Shown here in pieces: positions 9,301-16,546 of a DNA stretch of 64,000 nt; the first letter of the stretch is position 1; every line of letters starts with the position of its first letter. The notes below the pieces were generated by a model. The model was not told where the DNA came from, made no database searches, and was given only the letters and a program-made list of their open reading frames with translations. A program made the translations under genes and the position numbers. This DNA comes from Sphingomonas sp. IC-56 (GTDB lineage: Bacteria; Pseudomonadota; Alphaproteobacteria; Sphingomonadales; Sphingomonadaceae): contig NZ_JAJNDV010000007.1 of the NCBI RefSeq assembly GCF_021043375.1, positions 62,001 to 126,000 of the forward strand, in the 5' to 3' direction.

Positions 9301-9706
9301 TCACCAGGGCAGGGGAGTGCGCCCCCGTCGCGGCATCGGCGAACAGCAGCGCCACGTCCTTGGCGCGCACGTCGCGCCCGTTGATGCGATAGGCCGAACC
9401 CGTCCCCCGCTCGATCCGGCGGACGACTTCCAGTTCTTCGTCGTCATCCTGTTCGGCCAGGATCGACACTTCGGCGAAGTTGCGGGACGGGCGCGCCTGC
9501 GTGCCCGCGAAGATCACGTCTTCCATGCCGCCGCCGCGCAAGGATTTGGCGCTGTTCTCGCCCATCGCCCAGCGCAGCGCTTCGAGCAGGTTCGACTTGC
9601 CGCAGCCATTGGGGCCGACGATCCCCGTCAGCCCCGGCTCGATGCGCAGATCGGCTGGGTCCACGAAGCTCTTGAAGCCCGTCAGCCGCAGCCGCTTGAT
9701 CTGCAT
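6302..9706 (-). CDS. smc: Chromosome segregation protein SMC
   Basis: Encodes 1134 residues, normal for bacterial SMC. The N terminus has the ATP-binding head with Walker A GPNGCGKSN at about residue 33. Two very long Ala/Glu/Arg-rich coiled coils flank a hinge near residues 500-640. The C-terminal head has the signature LLSGGEQALTA and Walker B ICVLDEVDAPLDD. As a homodimer with ScpAB it condenses and aligns newly replicated chromosome arms. It is the last gene of a minus-strand set (dciA-like, two thioredoxin-like genes, smc), starting 27 bases after the preceding stop. Confidence 0.97.
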   Translation of the reverse strand: MQIKRLRLTGFKSFVDPADLRIEPGLTGIVGPNGCGKSNLLEALRWAMGENSAKSLRGGGMEDVIFAGTQARPSRNFAEVSILAEQDDDEELEVVRRIERGTGSAYRINGRDVRAKDVALLFADAATGAHSPALVSQGRISAVIAAKPAERRAMLEEAAGIAGLHVRRRDAEAKLRATEANLVRLDEVIGDQEALAASLKRQARQAERYRELSERIRTAEARMIFARWRDAAAAADAAKKDAAAAEAMVAQRSAAHDAAAAEQQAAAETLAGVRADALSLRDQASEAMHRLAALRSERAGVERRIAELGDASRRLEEDRGREGALAHDAAEALARLNDEMKALEARIAEAGARMPLLDAALADAERTARDAEVALAQALAAQASEAAEARVAEAALAAARTRVERTARDRARIDAEAAALPAAGPLQAEKQRAQEARAAAVAEADSARAGLAEAEASERVAIGGRDRAQSARAAAHAELAQLDSEAAALRKSTAPSGKDRLLDRVRVDAGYERALAAALGDDLEAGLDTGAERFWAGAQVRADDPSAPAGTVPLAGHVEAPAALARRLAQVLVAAEDDGQALAVGQRLVTLSGSLRRWDGYRAKSGGAAAAERLERVNRLGAIERARPAAAAAVDAATAELAGVDAAIAQARQAAQGHRRTLERAETLAREAARAEDRASAQIERLDAQRADLQARTGRIAGEQEEAAGELGRAEAAKAALPDGSETRAKVAALSRDAELRRTAVAGARAERGTLEREIGQARERLAAAGAEAKSWKSRAGDAARRASEMDKRAAALAEESATLAGRPAALAASVTEAERESDALRAQSAAAQAAEREAEAGLRATEGAVRIANEALAEARETRAGALARAESQEMRRVEMGRLSGERFECPPPLLPQRAGFESASVKTPQDESSAHERLVADRERIGPVNLVAEAELAELEAAFSTNAKERDELTQAVNRLRGSIGTLNREGRQRLLAAFEAVDGHFRRLFTTLFNGGQAHLQMIDSDDPLEAGLEILAQPPGKRLQSLTLLSGGEQALTAVALIFALFLTKPAPICVLDEVDAPLDDANVDRFCGLLERMSEETRTRYLIVTHNAATMSRMHRLFGVTMVERGVSRLVSVDLGGAEKLLAAE

Positions 9707-9733
9707 GCCCGCCGCCCCCCGCGGCCTGGCGCG

Positions 9734-10477
9734 TTACCGCGCGCCGGCGGCCTTGAGTGCGGTCTCGACCTGGGACCAGACCGCGGCGTCGATCTTCTCG
9801 TCGTTGATGAAGAAGGTGGGCGTTCCCTGCACGCCGCGATTGTTGGACGCATCCGCCATCACGTCGGCGATCTGCTTGATGACGGTCTGGTCGGCCAGGC
9901 ACTGGCGCGCCTTGGCTTCGGGGATGCCGCGCTGCTTGGCGAAGTCGATCATGCCCATATGGTCGGCGATCACCGCGGCGGCCTGGGGCGGGCTCAGCGT
10001 GCCCAGCTGCTCCACCACCGCTGGCGGCAGCTTTTCCTGCTTCTCGAAGAACGCCGCCTGGTTGGCGAAGATCTGGTCGAGCATCGGGAAGAACGCGTCG
10101 GTGCCCGCGCACTGGTTCAACATCGACAGCGCCAGATCGGGCGCGCCGTGGAGCGGGAAGTCGCGGAACTCGTAGCTGACCTTGCCGGTCGAGATATAGT
10201 TGGCGCGCAGCGGCTCGGCCGCTTCGGTCCCGAACCGGCCACAGGTCGGGCAGGTCCGCGATCCATATTCGACCAGCTTGATCGGCGCGTTCGGGTTGCC
10301 CTGACGATAGCCGTTCTCGGGCGTCTTCGAGACCACTTCGGCCCAGGTCTTGCCGGCCGGCGGAGCCACCTGCGCGACCGGCGTGCTCGACGTCACCGGG
10401 GTGGCGCTGTTGCCGCTATCGCCGCCGCCGCAACCGGCAAGCATCGCAAGGGGGATCAGGGCAAGGGCTGCACGCAT
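9734..10477 (-). CDS. DsbA-family thiol:disulfide oxidoreductase, lipoprotein
   Basis: Encodes 247 residues. The start is ATG 10477, preceded by GGAG and giving a signal sequence with lipobox LAGC (Cys16). After a Ser/Pro/Ala linker comes a thioredoxin-like DsbA fold with active site CPTC (Cys76, Cys79) in KLVEYGSRTCPTCGRF, and the cis-Pro region GVQGTPTFFINDE. It should oxidise or isomerise periplasmic thiols while membrane-anchored. It is a close paralogue of the gene just upstream, with the same CPTC centre and surrounding sequence, so the pair arose by tandem duplication. It lies 27 bases before smc. Confidence 0.9.
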   Translation of the reverse strand: MRAALALIPLAMLAGCGGGDSGNSATPVTSSTPVAQVAPPAGKTWAEVVSKTPENGYRQGNPNAPIKLVEYGSRTCPTCGRFGTEAAEPLRANYISTGKVSYEFRDFPLHGAPDLALSMLNQCAGTDAFFPMLDQIFANQAAFFEKQEKLPPAVVEQLGTLSPPQAAAVIADHMGMIDFAKQRGIPEAKARQCLADQTVIKQIADVMADASNNRGVQGTPTFFINDEKIDAAVWSQVETALKAAGAR

Positions 10478-10505
10478 CGGTTCAAATCTCCACGGGGGGT
10501 AAAGG

Positions 10506-11225
10506 TCAGGCGCCGGCGGCGCGCAGTTCGGGCTGCAGCCGGTCCCAGGTGTAGGCGCGCACCGCACGCCCGTTGACGAAGAAACCGGGCGTGCCCTGCA
10601 CATTGTGCAGGTTGATCGCGTCGGCATGGGTCTTGGCGATGCTTTTGACGAGCGCAGGGCTGCCCAGGCACTTGCGCGCCTGCGCCTCGCTCAGCCCCTG
10701 CGCCTTCATGAACGGGATCACGCCCATCACTTCGGCAAAGCGCGTCGCCATCTGCGGCGGCTCCAGCTTCTGATAGCCTTCCGCGACCTGCGGCGACTTT
10801 TTCAGGAACGCCTCCAGCCGCTCGGCAAAGCCGCTCTGCCCGGCATAGATCGCGTCGAGCACCGGAAAGAAGCGCTGCGCCGGCACGCACTGGTTGACCA
10901 GCGCCAGCGCCAGATCGGGCGCGCCATGGATCAGGAAGTCGCGATATTCATAGCTCACCTTGCCGCTGGCGATGAACTCGCTGCGCAGCGGGGCCATGCC
11001 CTCGGTGGCGAACCGGCCGCAGGTGGGGCAGGTGCGCGAGCCATATTCCACCAGCTTGACCGGCGCGTTCGGATTGCCCTGGCGATACCCGCCCTCGGGC
11101 GTGCGCACGACCATGTTCACCCAGTTCTTCGCCGCCGTCGCCGGCTTGCGCTGCGGCTCCGCCACGCCCGAGCCGCCCACACCCAGCGCCAGCACCGCCG
11201 CGCCCAGAACCGCCATCATCCGCAT
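10506..11225 (-). CDS. DsbA-family thiol:disulfide oxidoreductase, secreted
   Basis: Encodes 239 residues with a cleavable-type signal peptide (MRMMAVLGAAVLALGVGG, no lipobox) and the CPTC active site at Cys66/Cys69. The cis-Pro segment is NVQGTPGFFVNGR. ATG 11225 shares one base with the stop of the upstream DUF721 gene (TGATG), so translation is probably coupled; an in-frame TTG one codon earlier is less likely. It differs from its neighbour at 9734-10477 mainly in the N terminus: this copy looks soluble, the other lipid-anchored. The pair may therefore act in two periplasmic locations. Confidence 0.88.
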   Translation of the reverse strand: MRMMAVLGAAVLALGVGGSGVAEPQRKPATAAKNWVNMVVRTPEGGYRQGNPNAPVKLVEYGSRTCPTCGRFATEGMAPLRSEFIASGKVSYEYRDFLIHGAPDLALALVNQCVPAQRFFPVLDAIYAGQSGFAERLEAFLKKSPQVAEGYQKLEPPQMATRFAEVMGVIPFMKAQGLSEAQARKCLGSPALVKSIAKTHADAINLHNVQGTPGFFVNGRAVRAYTWDRLQPELRAAGA

Positions 11226-11758
11226 CAATCGATCCTGCCCAGCTTCGGCTTATCGCCATTGGCCACCACGCCCGCCGCCAGCGCTTCGAGCACTGCCTTC
11301 AACTCGGGATCGACGATCCCGCGCAGGCTCTCGCCCATCGCCTCGGAAAGCGGCTTCAGGCTCGGCGGCGGCGCCGCCTTCTCGGTCTTGCGCACCGCGC
11401 CATGCTTGATGGAAAGCCGCGCCACCGCGTGATACCCGAAGAACCGGTTCACCCGCTCGATGATCTCCGGGCCGATATGCTGCATCATCGGGGCATGCGC
11501 GCCCGACACCACCAGGCTCAGCACGCCCTCGGCGCGCTTGCCCTGGGGAAAGCGGATCGATTCGGGGATCGACACCCGCGCATAGCGCTCGCCGACGATC
11601 TCGCCCCAGCGGCTGACCACGGCATGCTGCACAAAGCCGAACTTGCGAAACGCCGCGCCGCCCACCTCGGGCAACAGCTCGGAAACGGGCCGCACGCGAT
11701 TCGATCGCTTGGGCTCCATCTTGGGCTGGCGCGTAGTGGCACGGGGGGTCTTCGTCAT
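11225..11758 (-). CDS. DUF721 protein (DciA-like helicase loader)
   Basis: Encodes 177 residues. The DUF721 region starts at RPVSELLPEVGGAAFRKFGF and includes the typical WGEIVGERYARVSIPESIRFPQG and the hydrophobic strand LSLVVSGAHAPMMQHIGPEIIERVNRFFGY. DciA proteins of this family load the replicative helicase DnaB in bacteria without DnaC or DnaI. The C-terminal 40 residues are a charged or flexible extension. I chose ATG 11758 (MTKTPRATTRQ) because upstream codons do not resemble the family. Next to mutY and smc this order is common in alphaproteobacteria. The dciA assignment is by family and was not tested. Confidence 0.82.
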   Translation of the reverse strand: MTKTPRATTRQPKMEPKRSNRVRPVSELLPEVGGAAFRKFGFVQHAVVSRWGEIVGERYARVSIPESIRFPQGKRAEGVLSLVVSGAHAPMMQHIGPEIIERVNRFFGYHAVARLSIKHGAVRKTEKAAPPPSLKPLSEAMGESLRGIVDPELKAVLEALAAGVVANGDKPKLGRID

Positions 11759-11838
11759 TGCGGCGCACTCATGCCATAGGGGCCCCAGCCCGACAACGCT
11801 CCTCGCGCAAACGCCAGGGCGACGGATCGGACATTTCC

Positions 11839-12240
11839 TCATTCCTCCCCCGGAGGGGGAGGGGGACCGGCGAAGCCGGTGGAGGGGTAGTCTCCGCGCG
11901 CGGTGTCGATGATGTGGCGCAAGACCGCTTCCAGGTTCGACAGTATCTCGCCCGCTGGAATGCGCAGAACCCGCACGCCTTGCGCCTCAAGCCACGCGTC
12001 CCGCTCCGCATCACGCTCCGGCCGGTCGCCGCGTCCATGCGCCTCGCCGTCGACCTCAACCGCCAGTTTGAAGCGCGGGCAGAAGAAGTCGAGAATGTAC
12101 GGTCCGGCAGGATGCTGATGCCGGAACCGGAGGCCCGTGCCGTTCTTGCGCAGCGCTTGCCAGAGCAGCACCTCGGGCAGAAGCATCTTCCTGCGCTGAT
12201 GCCTTGCTAGCCTTTGGGTGCGCTTCGGCCCGTGCAGCAT
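11839..12240 (-). CDS. DUF559 endonuclease-like protein
   Basis: Encodes 133 residues of the DUF559 family, related to Vsr-type PD-(D/E)xK nucleases. Visible landmarks are LPEVLLWQALR (Glu), GLRFRHQHPAGPYILDFFCP (catalytic-type Asp), LAVEVDGEAHG (E-x-D and His) and VRVLRIPAGEI. Start ATG 12240 gives the usual N terminus with basic residues. The last 15 codons are made by the palindromic repeat at 11841-11891, giving a Gly/Pro/Glu-rich tail. A second, inverted copy of the repeat lies just upstream of the start at 12249-12300, so the whole gene sits between inverted repeats. Its cellular role is unknown. Confidence 0.82.
   Translation of the reverse strand: MLHGPKRTQRLARHQRRKMLLPEVLLWQALRKNGTGLRFRHQHPAGPYILDFFCPRFKLAVEVDGEAHGRGDRPERDAERDAWLEAQGVRVLRIPAGEILSNLEAVLRHIIDTARGDYPSTGFAGPPPPPGEE
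11841..11891. repeat. Palindromic repeat family 1, copy A
   Basis: It has CCTCCCCCGGAGGGGGAGG, then a short hairpin GACCGGCGAAGCCGGTGG, then AGGGGTAGT. It is the inverse of copy B at 12249-12300 and overlaps the 3' end of the DUF559 gene. The downstream TCTCCGC is shared with copies D and F. Confidence 0.85.
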
Positions 12241-12248
12241 GCGGCAAG

Positions 12249-12300
12249 CTACCCCTCCACCAGCCTGCGGCTGGTCCCCCTCCCCCTCCGGGGGAGGATT
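12249..12300. repeat. Palindromic repeat family 1, copy B
   Basis: Reads CTACCCCTCCACCAGCCTGC, then GGCTGGT, then CCCCCTCCCCCTCCGGGGGAGGATT. It is in inverse orientation to copy A and nearly abuts the DUF559 start codon. The two copies are separated by about 357 bases that are almost exactly the gene. Confidence 0.85.
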
Positions 12301-12421
12301 GAAGAGAGCAGCCCCCGCATTGCTTTGCAACGGCAGCTCACTTGAAACCGCGACGTTTCGCAATTGGCAAAAGCGACGCGGAGAGCAGACGATCGACTGA
12401 CGCGCCACCGGCGTCCCCTCT

Positions 12422-12447
12422 ACCCTCTCCCGCCTGCGGGAGAGGGT
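12422..12447. repeat. Palindromic repeat family 2 (CTCTCCCGC hairpin)
   Basis: A perfect 12-bp stem with a 2-base loop: ACCCTCTCCCGC, CT, GCGGGAGAGGGT. Copies of the same hairpin lie at 22309, 22397, 41300 and 41445. The rest of 12301-12552 is non-coding as far as I can see; the part near 12310-12400 has slightly lower GC and no recognisable signal. Confidence 0.85.
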
Positions 12448-12552
12448 GGCAAGCGCAGCGAAGCCGGGTGGGGGTTCAGTGGGATTCTCCTCGCGGGTCA
12501 TTCCCGCTGGGAACCATGTGCGGGACCGTAGGCTGAACGCCATTCAGGGGTG

Positions 12553-12765
12553 CTAAAGGGCCCTCAGGCCGTAGAGCAAGTTGTAGGTCCAACTTGTGCG
12601 GGTCTGCTTACTGTCGAGGCAGGCATCACGAAGATGTAGGGACGCGTCTTTGTACTGGTCGCACATGGCTGGGCTGGCTGCATACCGCTGGTTCTCCAGC
12701 CGGACGATTGTGGCACCAAACCAGATCAACAATATAAGCATCCCTACGATTAGAATGTTCTTCAT
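12553..12765 (-). CDS. Small single-pass membrane protein (hypothetical)
   Basis: Encodes about 70 residues: a hydrophobic helix (KNILIVGMLILLIWFGATIV, residues 2-21) followed by a polar segment with two Cys and many charged residues. This predicts an inner-membrane anchor with a short domain on one side. Base composition is clearly lower in GC than neighbouring genes. ATG 12765 was chosen because the helix follows directly; in-frame ATG 12777 is also possible and neither has a strong ribosome site. No family is recognised. The low GC and position between dciA and mutY suggest acquired or fast-evolving DNA. Confidence 0.5.
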   Translation of the reverse strand: MKNILIVGMLILLIWFGATIVRLENQRYAASPAMCDQYKDASLHLRDACLDSKQTRTSWTYNLLYGLRAL

Positions 12766-12924
12766 GTCAGATTCCATTAGCTTACCCACCGTATACGTAC
12801 GTTATACTTGGATTTTCGGGCCGCTATATGGTAGTATTGAGGGCTGGTAATTCAGCCCGGTGGACTGATTCCTAGGGCGCAGAATACTCCGGCGACCAAA
12901 TAACTCTTGAGGAGGTCGGGCAAA

Positions 12925-13110
12925 ATGAAAGCCAAACTGTCAAGCAGCCGGAAGCGCAACTTCCACAATACTGTCGTGAAAAAATCTCGGAGAAGGCTAC
13001 AGGGCGAACTGCCGTGGACCCCGCCGACTTCTCTAGAAACAACTGTCTTGCTCGGCGGGGTCCACGGCAGTTCGCCCTGTGCAGTCAACTGCGCTACGCT
13101 TCGATTCTGA
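12925..13110 (+). CDS. Possible small basic protein spanning the inverted repeat (doubtful)
   Basis: A 61-codon frame starts with ATG 12925, preceded by GAGGAGG at a good distance. The first 24 residues are strongly basic (MKAKLSSSRKRNFHNTVVKK, then SRRR). The remainder is translated from the two arms of the 29-bp inverted repeat (GELPWTPP... and GGVHGSSPC...). The ribosome site favours a real start, but the repeat-derived tail argues that the intended product may be shorter or that the region acts as RNA. I recognise no homologue. Confidence 0.3.
   Translation: MKAKLSSSRKRNFHNTVVKKSRRRLQGELPWTPPTSLETTVLLGGVHGSSPCAVNCATLRF
12999..13080. repeat. Perfect 29-bp inverted repeat (stem-loop)
   Basis: The arms at 12999-13027 and 13052-13080 are exact reverse complements over 29 bases and are separated by a 24-base loop. 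The arm begins ACAGGGCGAACTGCCGTGGA. As RNA it would form a very stable hairpin; as DNA it could be cruciform, a protein-binding site or a transposon-end pair. There is no T run, so it is not a standard terminator. The flanking 12790-12924 and 13081-13323 regions are lower in GC and hold no recognised gene apart from the doubtful small frame. Confidence 0.9.
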
Positions 13111-13323
13111 CAGTTTCCTAAAAACCGTCAAGCCAGATTCGTTCTCAGTCTGTTCGATCACTCGCTCGTGTGGTTAACACGCCACAGTGGCCAATTAGTT
13201 GACGTGCGGCGTCGTACGAAAGACTGGTTACGCGCGAAGGCGGAATTGAGGGCCGAACGTCCGCTTTCCACACATGCTCGGCGATGAGTTTATGAGATCA
13301 ACACCCCACCACCGGACCCCACA

Positions 13324-14352
13324 GTGATATGCCGCCCCCTCCTCGACTGGTACGACGCCCACGCCCGCGCGCTCCCCTGGCGCGCGCCGCCCGGCAGCAA
13401 CGCCACCGATCCCTACCGCGTCTGGCTGTCGGAGATCATGCTCCAGCAGACGCAAGTCGCAACCGTGATCCCGTATTTCGAGAAGTTCACCACCCGCTGG
13501 CCGACGTTCGAGGCCTTTGCCGCCGCCGACGATGCCGATGTCATGACCGCCTGGGCGGGCCTGGGCTATTACGCCCGCGCCCGCAATCTGCTCGCCTGCG
13601 CCCGTGAGGTAACCCGGCTCGGCGCCATGCCCGATACCGAGGAGGGACTGCGCGCGCTGCCGGGCATCGGCGCTTATACCGCCGCCGCCATCGCCGCGAT
13701 CGCCTTTGGCCGCCGCGCGGTGGTGGTCGACGCCAATGTCGAGCGGGTGGTGTCGCGCCTGTTCGCGATTCAAACCCCGCTGCCCGCCTCGCGCCCTCAG
13801 ATCCGCGCCCATACCGACGCCATCACCCCGGACACCCGTGCCGGTGATTTCGCCCAGGCGATGATGGACCTCGGCAGCACCATCTGCACTGCGCGCGCAC
13901 CGCGTTGCCTGCTCTGCCCCTTCCGCGACCAGTGCGCAGGCTTCCGCACCGGCACACCCGAGCTCTTCCCCCACAAGGCAAAGAAAGCCCCCAAGCCCCA
14001 GCGCTACGGCACCATGTTCTGGGCCGAGCGCGACGGCCATGTCCTGCTCGTCCGCCGCCCGGACAAGGGGCTGCTCGGCGGCATGCGCGCGCTGCCCACC
14101 GGCCCGTGGGAGTCCGACGCGCCCGGCCTGCAAGGCGCGCCCGCCGCCGCCGATTGGCGCCTGCACGACGATACCGTCGCGCACGGCTTCACCCATTTCG
14201 ATCTTCAGGTCGCGCTTGCCGCGGCAACCATCGGCCCGCATGAGGTTTTGGAAGGCGAATGGTGGCCGGTCGCGGATCTCGCATCCGCCGGGCTGCCCAC
14301 TGTCTTTGCCAAGGCGGCAAACAGGTTCGGGAGTATGCGATGCGCAAGCTGA
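13324..14352 (+). CDS. mutY: Adenine DNA glycosylase MutY
   Basis: Encodes 342 residues. It removes adenine mispaired with 8-oxoguanine. Seen are the catalytic Glu37 in LSEIMLQQTQV, the helix-hairpin-helix LPGIGAYTAAAIAAIAFG (residues 112-129), the catalytic Asp136 in VVVDANVERV, and the 4Fe-4S cluster ligands C188-x6-C195-x2-C198-x5-C204. A C-terminal Nudix-like 8-oxoG recognition domain covers about residues 225-335. The GTG start at 13324 gives a full N terminus; it lacks a strong ribosome site. The last 13 bases overlap the following serine hydrolase. Confidence 0.96.
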   Translation: MICRPLLDWYDAHARALPWRAPPGSNATDPYRVWLSEIMLQQTQVATVIPYFEKFTTRWPTFEAFAAADDADVMTAWAGLGYYARARNLLACAREVTRLGAMPDTEEGLRALPGIGAYTAAAIAAIAFGRRAVVVDANVERVVSRLFAIQTPLPASRPQIRAHTDAITPDTRAGDFAQAMMDLGSTICTARAPRCLLCPFRDQCAGFRTGTPELFPHKAKKAPKPQRYGTMFWAERDGHVLLVRRPDKGLLGGMRALPTGPWESDAPGLQGAPAAADWRLHDDTVAHGFTHFDLQVALAAATIGPHEVLEGEWWPVADLASAGLPTVFAKAANRFGSMRCAS

Positions 14353-15638
14353 TCGGGTTGACTGTCACGGGCGCACTCGCGCTCACCACGCCCGCCTGGG
14401 GCCAGGCGCTGCGCCAGCCGCAGCCCCAGCCTGCACCTGCGACCCGCACGGCCTTGCCCGCCACCGACGCGCTGGCGAAGCGCTGGGTCGCCGAGAATCG
14501 CGTGCCCGGCATCGTCATCGCCGTGGGGCAGGGCGATGCCGCCCCCCGGATCGCCACCGCCGGCCGCATCGCCAACGCGGCCACTGCGCCCGCTGCCGAT
14601 GCCGACAGCCTGTGGCGCGTTTATTCGATGACCAAGCCGATCACCGGAATCGCCGCGATGATCCTGGTCGAACAGGGCAAGCTCGGCCTTGACCAGCCGA
14701 TCAGCGACTTCATTCCCGCCTTCAAGACCATGAAGGTGTTGGTCGACCCCACCAAGGACCTGACCAGCCGCCCGGCCACGCGCCAGATCACCGTGCGCAA
14801 CCTGCTCACCCACACCGCCGGCCTGGGCTACAACATCATCACCAAGGGGCCGTTGCTCGACGAATATAACCGCCTGGGCATCAATCCCGCCGCGGTCAGC
14901 GCCGCGATGGAGCCCGGCATGCGCGCCGTCCGGCCAAAGAGCCTGGAGGAGTTCGCCAACCGTGTCGCCACGCTCCCGCTGATCGCCGAGCCCGGCGCCA
15001 CCTGGAGCTATTCGATCGGCCTCGACGTGCTGGGCCGCGTGATCGAAGTGGCGAGCGGCATGCCGTTCGACAGCTTCGTGCAAACCCGCATCTTCCAGCC
15101 GCTCGGCATGACCGCCAGCTACTGGACCGTTCCCGCCGACAAGGCGCGCCTGTTCGCCACCAACTATGCGCAAGTGGGCGACAGCCGCGTGCCGCTCGAT
15201 CCCGGCGCGACCTCCGCCTGGCTTCAGCCGCCCAGCTTTCCCTATGGCGGCGCGGGTCTCGTCATGTCGGCGCGCGACTATGACCGCTTCCTCCACATGC
15301 TGCTGAACGGCGGCACGCTGGGCGGCGCGCGCATCTTGAAGCCCGAGACGGTGCGCCTCGCCATGTCCGACCTGTTGCCCGCCGGTACCGACCGCAGCGT
15401 GCTGCGCGCGATGTTCGACGGCGCGGACATGGGCTTTGGCGCCGGCGGCTCGGTGTCGCTCGCCGATCAGCCCGGCGGGCCCGGCAAGGGGACCTATGGC
15501 TGGGCCGGTGCCGCCGGAACGCTCGGCTGGGTGGACCCGACAAACCGCGTCCGCGCCACCGTGATGATCAATCTGTTCGGCCAGACTCCGCTGAAAAGCG
15601 AAGCCACGCGCGCGATTTACGCCGATCTGCGCCAGTGA
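14340..15638 (+). CDS. Serine hydrolase of the beta-lactamase/class C esterase family
   Basis: Encodes 432 residues with a signal peptide (MRKLIGLTVTGALALTTPAWG). The penicillin-binding fold is marked by S-x-x-K in VYSMTKPITG (Ser96, Lys99), a Tyr in WSYSIGLDVLG, and YGWAGAAGTLGWVDP in the KTG/HTG position. These enzymes are usually esterases, peptidases or weak beta-lactamases of the periplasm; drug resistance should not be assumed. ATG 14340 overlaps the mutY stop, and the stop overlaps the GTG of nudC (GTGA), so mutY, this gene and nudC form one transcription unit. Confidence 0.9.
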   Translation: MRKLIGLTVTGALALTTPAWGQALRQPQPQPAPATRTALPATDALAKRWVAENRVPGIVIAVGQGDAAPRIATAGRIANAATAPAADADSLWRVYSMTKPITGIAAMILVEQGKLGLDQPISDFIPAFKTMKVLVDPTKDLTSRPATRQITVRNLLTHTAGLGYNIITKGPLLDEYNRLGINPAAVSAAMEPGMRAVRPKSLEEFANRVATLPLIAEPGATWSYSIGLDVLGRVIEVASGMPFDSFVQTRIFQPLGMTASYWTVPADKARLFATNYAQVGDSRVPLDPGATSAWLQPPSFPYGGAGLVMSARDYDRFLHMLLNGGTLGGARILKPETVRLAMSDLLPAGTDRSVLRAMFDGADMGFGAGGSVSLADQPGGPGKGTYGWAGAAGTLGWVDPTNRVRATVMINLFGQTPLKSEATRAIYADLRQ

Positions 15639-16510
15639 TCGCACCCGGTTTCACCGGCGGCACGCTAGACCGTGCCGACCGCATCCGCCACGATTTCGAG
15701 ATGCTCGCCGCGGCGCAGGCCGATCCGCGCGCCCGCCTGCTCGTGCTGAACGGCCTCGATCCGGAGCTGGACGGGGAGGGGCGGCTGCGCTGGACCGATC
15801 TCGCTTCGGCCACTGGCGAGCGCATCTTCCTGGGCTGCGATCCCGATGGTGTGCCCCTCTTCGCGCTGGCCCCGCCGCACGGACAGCGGCTGCCCGGCGG
15901 CCGCTCGCCTGCGCTGAACGCGATTCTGGACAGCTTCCATGCCGAGGATGCCGCGCTCTACGCCGCCGCGCGCAGTCTGGTCGATTGGCATGCGCGGCAC
16001 GGTTTTTGTGCGGTTTGCGGTGAAATAAGTGCGATTTTCCGCGCAGGCTGGGGCCGCAAATGCCCCAATTGCGCCGCCGAACATTTCCCGCGCGTCGACC
16101 CCGTCGTCATCATGATCGCCGAACATGAAGGTCGCGCGCTGCTCGGCCGCCAGCCCAGCTGGCCTCCCGGCCGCTATTCCGCACTCGCCGGTTTCCTCGA
16201 AGTCGGCGAATCGATCGAGGAAGCCGTGGCCCGCGAAGTGCTTGAAGAAGCAGGCGTTTCGGTCCGCGACGTGCGCTACGTCGCCAGCCAGCCCTGGCCG
16301 TTCCCATCCTCGCTGATGATCGCCTGCTTGGGCCAAGCTACGGACGACGCTATCACCATGGACGTCCACGAACTCGAGGACGCCCGCTGGTTCACCCGCG
16401 AAGAAGTCCGCCAGGCCCTCTCCCGCGACCCCGCCGCGCCCTTCCTCGCGCCTCCGCCCTACGCCATCGCCAATACACTGCTAAGTCATTGGGCGGAAAG
16501 CAAAACCTAG
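15635..16510 (+). CDS. nudC: NAD(+)/NADH diphosphatase NudC
   Basis: Encodes 291 residues. It hydrolyses NAD(H) to NMN(H) and AMP; family members can also remove NAD caps from RNA. The zinc ribbon is C125-x2-C128 and C143-x2-C146. The Nudix box is GFLEVGESIEEAVAREVLEE with the following AGV, and the diagnostic SQPWPFPSS motif follows at residues 218-226. The GTG start overlaps the preceding TGA, giving coupled translation. Together with mutY it forms a small nucleotide-damage and cofactor-turnover unit. Confidence 0.95.
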   Translation: MIAPGFTGGTLDRADRIRHDFEMLAAAQADPRARLLVLNGLDPELDGEGRLRWTDLASATGERIFLGCDPDGVPLFALAPPHGQRLPGGRSPALNAILDSFHAEDAALYAAARSLVDWHARHGFCAVCGEISAIFRAGWGRKCPNCAAEHFPRVDPVVIMIAEHEGRALLGRQPSWPPGRYSALAGFLEVGESIEEAVAREVLEEAGVSVRDVRYVASQPWPFPSSLMIACLGQATDDAITMDVHELEDARWFTREEVRQALSRDPAAPFLAPPPYAIANTLLSHWAESKT

Positions 16511-16546
16511 TTCCCGGCGGGTATCGTTTTCCGCGTCTACAAGAGG

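Noticed and set aside
8279..10576. A 765-codon plus-strand frame opposite smc and dsbA-like genes
   Set aside because: It is Arg/Gln-rich with no domain, and lies across three well-supported minus-strand genes.
12852..13088. A 78-codon minus-strand frame across the 29-bp inverted repeat
   Set aside because: Its start lies at the outer edge of the repeat, its first third is repeat-derived and no ribosome site is seen. The plus-strand frame has a better start but is also uncertain.
14340..15638. Calling the serine hydrolase a beta-lactamase resistance gene
   Set aside because: Only the general S-x-x-K fold motifs are present, which fit esterases and peptidases equally well; nothing in the context suggests resistance.
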